A stretch of 51,008 nt of DNA from Candidatus Neomarinimicrobiota bacterium. GTDB taxonomy: Bacteria > Fidelibacterota > UBA8477 > JABMPR01. Shown here one piece after another: positions 46,901 through 51,008 of the stretch. Where the stretch lies: NCBI GenBank assembly GCA_016784545.1, contig JADHUM010000024.1:1-51008 (forward strand), written 5' to 3'. A program made the translations under genes and the position numbers. The stretch's first letter is position 1, and every line of letters starts with the position of its first letter. The notes under the pieces were generated by a model. That model saw nothing but the letters and a program-made list of their open reading frames with translations. It searched no databases and was not told the origin of the DNA.

Positions 46901-46996
46901 TTAAACCTGCAACCGCGAACCAGCTATGGTGCAAAACTGCGAAATCCAAATCCTGATCTGGAGACTGAGCATGCAGCAGCCGAGCATACGGCTTAG
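43979..46996 (+). CDS. actB: Alternative complex III subunit B (molybdopterin-oxidoreductase-like, Fe-S)
   Basis: Large 1005-residue subunit. A twin-arginine signal lies at about residues 48-70 (SRRKFLSLMGASMALAGLTSC), ending in a lipobox-like LTSC, which suggests export and perhaps lipid anchoring. The N-terminal two thirds resemble a molybdopterin oxidoreductase fold known to lack the cofactor in ACIII. The C-terminal ferredoxin-like part holds cysteine clusters: CTGCSACTIAC, CQHCEMAPCEGVC, CIGTRYCSNNC and CTFCVQR with CQQACPTD. They fit three [4Fe-4S] and one [3Fe-4S] cluster. Overlaps actA by four bases. Length is typical of the family. Confidence 0.95.
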   Translation: MSNAINPSAQGKTYWRSLDHLADTPEFKALVEKEFPEGADELKSPVSRRKFLSLMGASMALAGLTSCRRPVEKIIPYVIKPEEIIPGKPQYYATNMPFGTESFGLLVESHEGRPTKIEGNKNHPASGGSSNVFMQAEMLNLYDPDRSQVILNQGKNSSWQAYRAVWKKLAAEYAENGGEGLAVLSESFASPTMMRLSETFMKKFPQAKWVTYDSVSDENIFTGIQAATGVMARPKYSFKEANVVLSLDSDFLQMDSNDIPHAREFASRRKVRSENDSMNRLYVVEGTYTITGGMADHRLRVQSGQIGMFAAALAHELSAQGLDIKAPRVNANFDKKWISSVAKDLLANKGNSLVVGGRRQPSEVHTLIALINDVLENTNKTVSYLSNPDMQVSNLKSFAELTQAMNAGKIESLVILGGNPVYQAPADIDFAAGLKKVKHSVHLASHVDETSENTTWHINQAHFLESWGDVSGYGGAGITQPLIAPLFDGKSNIDVLADLISDEEVWAYGVVQETWRGILGTGNFDKAWRKVVHDGFLASTRGTPVSMNKSRAQGSVSMSRYYSSTASPDDMEVIFTASFTNYDGRYANNGWMQELPDPVTKVTWDNVVLISANTAKHFGVKNQDRLKISNGTVDVTLPVWVQPGMADNTLALELGYGREIGRVSTGVGANVSVLRNTSGMSIASGFTAEKAFGTHILACVQDHHGFDEEKLAAEAIQKRLPTIVRESTLSDYQNDPEFAMAFAEKNELKGMWKEHDYSEGNQWGMAIDLTSCTGCSACTIACQSENNIPVIGKDEVSNGRDMSWIRLDRYYTGDVEDPEMVFQPIACQHCEMAPCEGVCPVAATTHSEEGLNEMAYNRCIGTRYCSNNCPYKVRRFNFFNYTKDMPEIVEMAMNPDVSIRFRGVMEKCTFCVQRINVAKIDVKNEGRDLEDGDIVVACQQACPTDAIAFGNINDPNSEVSKMKAQNRDYALLGELNLQPRTSYGAKLRNPNPDLETEHAAAEHTA

Positions 46997-47030
46997 GTAT
47001 TGAAACAATGAAATTATATGGAACTCTAAA

Positions 47031-48446
47031 GTGAGTATATTAAACAAACATCCCCAAAGAGATTCCGCTGCTACTGAAGCTATCGGGGGCGATGAACTGC
47101 TGGTCACTGGCGGTCACACATTCAGCACCCTGACAGACAAAGTCAGCGGCATTGTAGAAACACAAACGCCACCCAAATGGTATTTGTTGTTTGCCATGGC
47201 CGTTTCCGGTCTCATGGTTCTCCTGGGAGCTATTGGCTGGCTGGTCTGGGAAGGTACTGGAGTGTGGGGTCTGAATAATCCTGTAGGCTGGGGCTGGGCC
47301 ATTGTAAATTTTGTGTTCTGGGTAGGTATTGGACATGCTGGAACCCTGATTTCAGCCATTCTCTTTCTGCTGCGACAGCAGTGGCGGACGGCCATCAACC
47401 GTTTTGCAGAAGCCATGACCATTTTTGCTGTAATTTCAGCCCTGGTTTTTCCCGGGATTCACGTCGGTCGAATCTGGCTGGCTTATTACATGTTTCCCGT
47501 TCCCAACCAGATGCTGATCTGGCCCAACTTCAGATCTCCACTTCTGTGGGATATTTTTGCCGTTGGAACCTATTTTACCGTTTCAACACTTTTCTGGTAT
47601 GTCGGTCTTATTCCTGATTTGGCTACCTTGAGGGATCGTGCCACCAAAGTACGTAAAAAGGTCCTGGGTTTCTTTGCTCTTGGCTGGAGAGGTGGCAACC
47701 GTCAATGGCAACATTATGAAAAAGCGTATCTCATGCTGGCTGGACTGGCGACACCCCTGGTTTTATCTGTTCACTCTGTTGTGGCCACAGACTTTGCAAC
47801 CAGTATGGTGCCGGGATGGCATACAACGATTTTCCCGCCCTACTTCGTAGCAGGTGCTGTTTTCTCTGGATTTGGGATGGTGATGACCCTGGCTATTATC
47901 GCCAGAAAAATTTATGGTCTTGAAGACATTATCACCGTCAACCACCTGGAAAAGATGAATAAGATCATTTTGGTTACGGGCTCCATGGTTGGTTATGCCT
48001 ACATGACAGAATTCTTTATTGCCTGGTATTCAGGAAATGAATTCGAAGTCTTTGCCTTTATCAACAGAGCCTTTGGCCCCTATGCCTGGGCCTATTGGAT
48101 TATGTTTACCTGTAATGTGATTACGCCTCAGATATTCTGGTTTAAAAAAGTGAGACGCAGCATTCCGATTATGTTCGTGGCGTCCATTTTTGTGAATATC
48201 GGCATGTGGTTCGAGCGTTTTGTTATTACCGTAACGTCATTATCCCGTGATTATCTCCCTTCAAGCTGGGATTACTACTCACCATCGATCTGGGATATCC
48301 TGACCTTTGTGGGAAGTTTTGGGCTTTTCTTCACATTCTTCCTGCTATTTCTGAGATTTCTGCCCATGGTGGCCCTGTCTGAAGTCAAGGGCGTGCTACC
48401 TGAAGCAGATCCACATTACTATCATAAAGATGGAGGTGCCAAATGA
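47031..48446 (+). CDS. actC: Alternative complex III subunit C (NrfD-like quinol-binding)
   Basis: A 471-residue polytopic subunit with about ten membrane helices, NrfD/PsrC-like. Recognisable blocks are [40 protein letters not shown] and [10 protein letters not shown], the last two near the proposed quinol site, and [17 protein letters not shown]-type sequence near the C-terminus (read here as [18 protein letters not shown]). The start is a GTG at 47031. The stop overlaps actD (ATGA). It oxidises quinol and may carry a proton path. Confidence 0.94.
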   Translation: MSILNKHPQRDSAATEAIGGDELLVTGGHTFSTLTDKVSGIVETQTPPKWYLLFAMAVSGLMVLLGAIGWLVWEGTGVWGLNNPVGWGWAIVNFVFWVGIGHAGTLISAILFLLRQQWRTAINRFAEAMTIFAVISALVFPGIHVGRIWLAYYMFPVPNQMLIWPNFRSPLLWDIFAVGTYFTVSTLFWYVGLIPDLATLRDRATKVRKKVLGFFALGWRGGNRQWQHYEKAYLMLAGLATPLVLSVHSVVATDFATSMVPGWHTTIFPPYFVAGAVFSGFGMVMTLAIIARKIYGLEDIITVNHLEKMNKIILVTGSMVGYAYMTEFFIAWYSGNEFEVFAFINRAFGPYAWAYWIMFTCNVITPQIFWFKKVRRSIPIMFVASIFVNIGMWFERFVITVTSLSRDYLPSSWDYYSPSIWDILTFVGSFGLFFTFFLLFLRFLPMVALSEVKGVLPEADPHYYHKDGGAK

Positions 48447-48976
48447 ATCAAACATTAGGCGCCCTGGCTCGCTTCGCAAATCCTGCTGAGCTTATTGAGG
48501 CAGCAAAAAAAATCCGCGATGCCGGCTATAAGAAATTTGATTGTCATTCACCCTTCCCCATTCATGGAATGGATGATGCCATGGGAATGAAACGATCTCC
48601 CCTTGGCTATATAGTGGGTGCAATGACCCTTACCGGTGCAACCGTAGGGATGACACTGCAATATTGGATCGCTGCAGTTGAATATCCCCTGGTCATATCT
48701 GGCAAGCCATTTTTCAGCTGGCAGGCCTTTATTATCGTTACCTTTGCCCTTTTCGTGCTCTTCGGTGCTTTTGGTGCTGTTTTGGGGATGCTGCATCTGA
48801 ATCGACTCCCCCGCCTGCATCACCCCGTATTCTATTCAGACAAATTTGCAAAGGTGACCGATGATGCTTTCTATGTGAGCGTTGAAGCAGATGACGAGCA
48901 ATTTGATGACAAGAAGATTCAAGAATTCCTCAGCTCAATCGGTGGTACCGATGTGGAGCTGGTGGCAGGCGAGTAA
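48443..48976 (+). CDS. actD: Alternative complex III subunit D (DUF3341)
   Basis: A 177-residue subunit with two central membrane helices (about residues 55-75 and 92-112) and a DUF3341 pattern: [20 protein letters not shown] followed by [19 protein letters not shown]-terminal soluble part contains [15 protein letters not shown]. It anchors the peripheral subunits to the membrane. It overlaps actC by four bases, and its stop lies ten bases before the actE start. Confidence 0.94.
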   Translation: MNQTLGALARFANPAELIEAAKKIRDAGYKKFDCHSPFPIHGMDDAMGMKRSPLGYIVGAMTLTGATVGMTLQYWIAAVEYPLVISGKPFFSWQAFIIVTFALFVLFGAFGAVLGMLHLNRLPRLHHPVFYSDKFAKVTDDAFYVSVEADDEQFDDKKIQEFLSSIGGTDVELVAGE

Positions 48977-48986
48977 GGAGATTATG

Positions 48987-49550
48987 ATGAAAAACTTACT
49001 TGCCCGTTTGATGTTGATGATGATTTCGGTTCTGATGATAGTTGCTTGTGGTCGCGGAAACTTCTCAGAAAAACCCCCCATTCATTTGAACCCGAACATG
49101 GACTCACAGGGAAAATATAAGGCACAATCCGAAAGTAACTTCTTTGTGGATGGTTCCAGCATGCGCACCCCCGTTGAAGGCACCGTTGCTCAGGGTCAAC
49201 TCCGTGAAGACGATGCCTATTATCATGGTAAAGATGCATCTGGTGAATTTATCTCATCAGCACCCATGGATTTTACAGCTGACATGCTTGAGCGCGGTAA
49301 AGAGCGCTATCAGATTTATTGTTCAGCCTGTCATGGGGTAAATGCAGATGGTAAGGGTAAAATTCTGTTCTACAAATACCCCATTCCTCCAGCCAATTTT
49401 TATGATGAGCGCATCAAAAAGCTGAGCGATGGCCACATGTTTAATGCCGTCACAGCTGGTTGGCTAAATATGCCATCGCTAAAAGCGCAAGTTTCAGTGG
49501 AAGATCGATGGGCTATTATCAGCTACATCAGATCACTACAAAAGAATTAG
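48987..49550 (+). CDS. actE: Alternative complex III subunit E (monoheme cytochrome c lipoprotein)
   Basis: A 187-residue lipoprotein: signal peptide ending in LMIVAC (lipobox), then a class I cytochrome c domain with a single CSACH (about residue 120) and an axial-Met candidate in WLNMPSLKAQ. It is the likely exit point for electrons to the caa3 oxidase. AAGGAG at 48975-48980 best fits the ATG at 48987; the preceding ATG at 48984 is only three bases from it. Upstream in-frame ATGs lie inside actD. Confidence 0.92.
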   Translation: MKNLLARLMLMMISVLMIVACGRGNFSEKPPIHLNPNMDSQGKYKAQSESNFFVDGSSMRTPVEGTVAQGQLREDDAYYHGKDASGEFISSAPMDFTADMLERGKERYQIYCSACHGVNADGKGKILFYKYPIPPANFYDERIKKLSDGHMFNAVTAGWLNMPSLKAQVSVEDRWAIISYIRSLQKN

Positions 49551-49566
49551 AAGGTCTGAGCGCACT

Positions 49567-50745
49567 ATGAAATTCGACAACAAGACATACATGTTATTAG
49601 AGACAGGCTCTTTCGCTCAGAAAGCCCTTATCGCCGGTGCTGCAGGTCTGCTGTTATCCCTGGTAGGCGCCTTCATGGATCACGCACAATTCTTCCAGGC
49701 GTATCTCACGGCTTTTACCTTTTTTACGACCATTGGCCTGGGCGGTCTGTTCTTTGTGCTTATCCATCACATCACAGGTGCATACTGGGGTGTGGTCATG
49801 CGGCGTGTCGCTGAAAATCTTGCCTGTACCCTGCCAATTATGGGTCTGGCCATGATTCCCCTCTTTTTTGGGATGCACGATCTATTCCACTGGTCTCATG
49901 AAGAAGCCGTAGCCCATGACGCCATTTTGCAATGGAAGGCACCCTGGCTCAATACGACTTTCTTTATTCTTCGCAACATCCTCTTTTTTGTGATCTGGAG
50001 CTGGCTGGCTCGTGGGTTGAGAGTCCTCTCTCTGGCACAGGATAAAGGTGATGTAGCCAGCCTGGGCAAAATGCGCCGCAAGGCTGCCGGCGGTACGGTT
50101 CTATATGCTATAACAGTGACGCTTTTCTCCTTTGATTGGTTGATGAGTCTGGATCCGCACTGGTACTCAACCATATTTGGGGTCTATGTGTTTTCAGGGG
50201 GCTTTTTAGGTGCCATTGCATTATTGTCAATTTTGGCTATCAAGCTAAGAAACAATGGTGCAGGAGAGCTAATAACTGCTGAACACACCCACGATCTGGG
50301 AAAATTCCTTTTCGCTTTTACGGCCTGGTGGGCCTATATCGGTGGCGCCCAGTATTTTCTGATCTGGTACGGTAATATTCCTGAGGAGACCATCTGGTTT
50401 CTTCATCGTTGGGAACATGGCTGGAAGTACGTCAGTCTCTTTCTGATTCTCTTCCACTTTATCATTCCCTTTATGGTTCTAGCCTTCAGAGCGGTAAAAA
50501 GAGTTCCTGTGTTAATTTTGGCTATTTCAGGATTGATGCTGTTTATGCATTATACCGATCATTTCTGGATGATAAACCCCGTCTTCAATGACCATCACTT
50601 GCATTTCTCCTGGATGCATATCACCACATTCCTTGGTTTGGGTGGTGTGTTTGTCTGGTGGCTGGCCCTGAAATCAGGGAAAGACCCCATCATTGCCATG
50701 GGTGACCCCAATCTACAGAAATCTATCGAGCATACCGTTCATTAG
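49567..50745 (+). CDS. actF: Alternative complex III subunit F (NrfD-like)
   Basis: A 392-residue integral membrane subunit with about ten helices, a diverged relative of ActC. Visible blocks include GGLFFVLIHHITGAYWGVVM, FSFDWLMSLDPHWYSTIFGV and WYGNIPEETIWFLHRWEHGW, the latter two typical of ActF. It probably contributes to quinol binding or proton translocation. It starts 17 bases after actE, ends the operon, and is followed within 20 bases by a terminator. No actG gene is recognised here. Confidence 0.94.
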   Translation: MKFDNKTYMLLETGSFAQKALIAGAAGLLLSLVGAFMDHAQFFQAYLTAFTFFTTIGLGGLFFVLIHHITGAYWGVVMRRVAENLACTLPIMGLAMIPLFFGMHDLFHWSHEEAVAHDAILQWKAPWLNTTFFILRNILFFVIWSWLARGLRVLSLAQDKGDVASLGKMRRKAAGGTVLYAITVTLFSFDWLMSLDPHWYSTIFGVYVFSGGFLGAIALLSILAIKLRNNGAGELITAEHTHDLGKFLFAFTAWWAYIGGAQYFLIWYGNIPEETIWFLHRWEHGWKYVSLFLILFHFIIPFMVLAFRAVKRVPVLILAISGLMLFMHYTDHFWMINPVFNDHHLHFSWMHITTFLGLGGVFVWWLALKSGKDPIIAMGDPNLQKSIEHTVH

Positions 50746-50762
50746 ATAATAACACCCGTACA

Positions 50763-50843
50763 AAAAACGCCCTGGCCTCTGCCTGCCAAGTCGAAGTTCG
50801 AAGAACGTAGACAGGAGTTTTTCTAAGGGACCAGGGCGTTTTT
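50763..50843 (+). terminator. Hairpin terminator of the act operon with large internal loop
   Basis: AAAAACGCCCTGG (50763-50775) pairs with CCAGGGCGTTTTT (50831-50843), a 13-bp stem ending in a T-run, 18 bases past the actF stop. The 55-base interior contains its own short pairings (CCTG/CAGG; AAGTTCGAA). A-tracts and T-tracts on both sides make it bidirectional. The large interior suggests that a repeat element has been placed within the terminator. Confidence 0.75.
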
Positions 50844-51008
50844 GTGCCCGCTAGTTATCGATAGCACCCGACTTAAGAGGCTGTGTGAGAATACAATTGC
50901 AAGAGTCTCTTTTTCGTCATTTTGAGACATCTTTCACTCATTTCTCTGATAAATTGACATTTTCATTGTCTAGATCAAAAGAAACAGCCATTTCAAGCCA
51001 TTTCCCAG
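50844..51008. other. Unassigned right-hand end
   Basis: No gene is visible in the last 165 bases. GAGGCTGTGTGAGAATAC at 50878-50895 resembles the terminal inverted repeats of some insertion sequences. The partner end and transposase would lie beyond the window, so this is not called. Confidence 0.3.

Noticed and set aside
50870-51008. Insertion-sequence end (GAGGCTGTGTGAGAATAC)
   Set aside because: It resembles some IS terminal repeats, but no transposase, partner repeat or target duplication is visible inside the window.

Overview
The window reads as one end-to-end bacterial chromosome segment with mid-range GC, tightly packed genes and short spacers. Alternative complex III (actABCDEF), an A2-type caa3 oxidase, three SurA/PrsA-like parvulins in a row behind mfd, a secreted nickel superoxide dismutase and a monomeric isocitrate dehydrogenase together suggest a Gram-negative, aerobically respiring member of the FCB group, perhaps Marinimicrobia or a relative. 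No rRNA, marker protein or similarity search was available, so this placement is an inference.

Positions 1-12.8 kb hold the cluster usually found near a chromosome origin: rpmH-rnpA-yidD-yidC-mnmE-mnmG. One near-perfect and one perfect parS site (TGTTTCACGTGAAACA) sit at the two ends of mnmG. mfd and three periplasmic parvulin/SurA-type folding factors follow on the same strand. From 12.8 to 13.6 kb lies an AT-rich non-coding stretch with two exact DnaA boxes and several hairpins. After it come an AT-rich Na/Pi symporter, a PhoU-like regulator and an acetyltransferase.

16.3-19.2 kb (minus strand) is an arsenic/thiol-redox operon: arsR with a palindromic operator, a thioredoxin-like lipoprotein, a CcdA-like membrane reductase, an ArsP-type permease and a tiny CxxC protein. 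icd follows with its own terminator. On the plus strand from 21.8 to 24.3 kb are a 56-residue charged protein, a nucleotidyltransferase, Ni-SOD, a DUF1456 protein and a small gene interrupted by an in-frame TAA.

24.5-30.1 kb is the terminal oxidase operon: SCO, subunits I, III, IV, II-cytochrome c, then heme O synthase. The heme O synthase is preceded by a duplicated, truncated copy of its own first 25 codons. Next come (minus strand) an acetyltransferase, a DUF457 membrane protein and a YfiR-like/CHASE8-like kinase/receiver signalling operon. Plus-strand NUDIX, MFS and recO genes follow, with four copies of a 9-mer ahead of recO, and then two minus-strand membrane proteins.

38.9-43.0 kb carries an orphan DppB/DppC-like permease pair, a phosphodiester-glycosidase-like lipoprotein, an ExbD-like protein and a MerR/TipAS regulator with a 19-bp-spacer promoter. 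43.3-50.7 kb is the complete actABCDEF operon, closed by a hairpin terminator. Alternative complex III oxidises quinol and would pass electrons to the caa3 oxidase encoded 14 kb upstream; SCO and CtaB serve copper and heme assembly of that oxidase.
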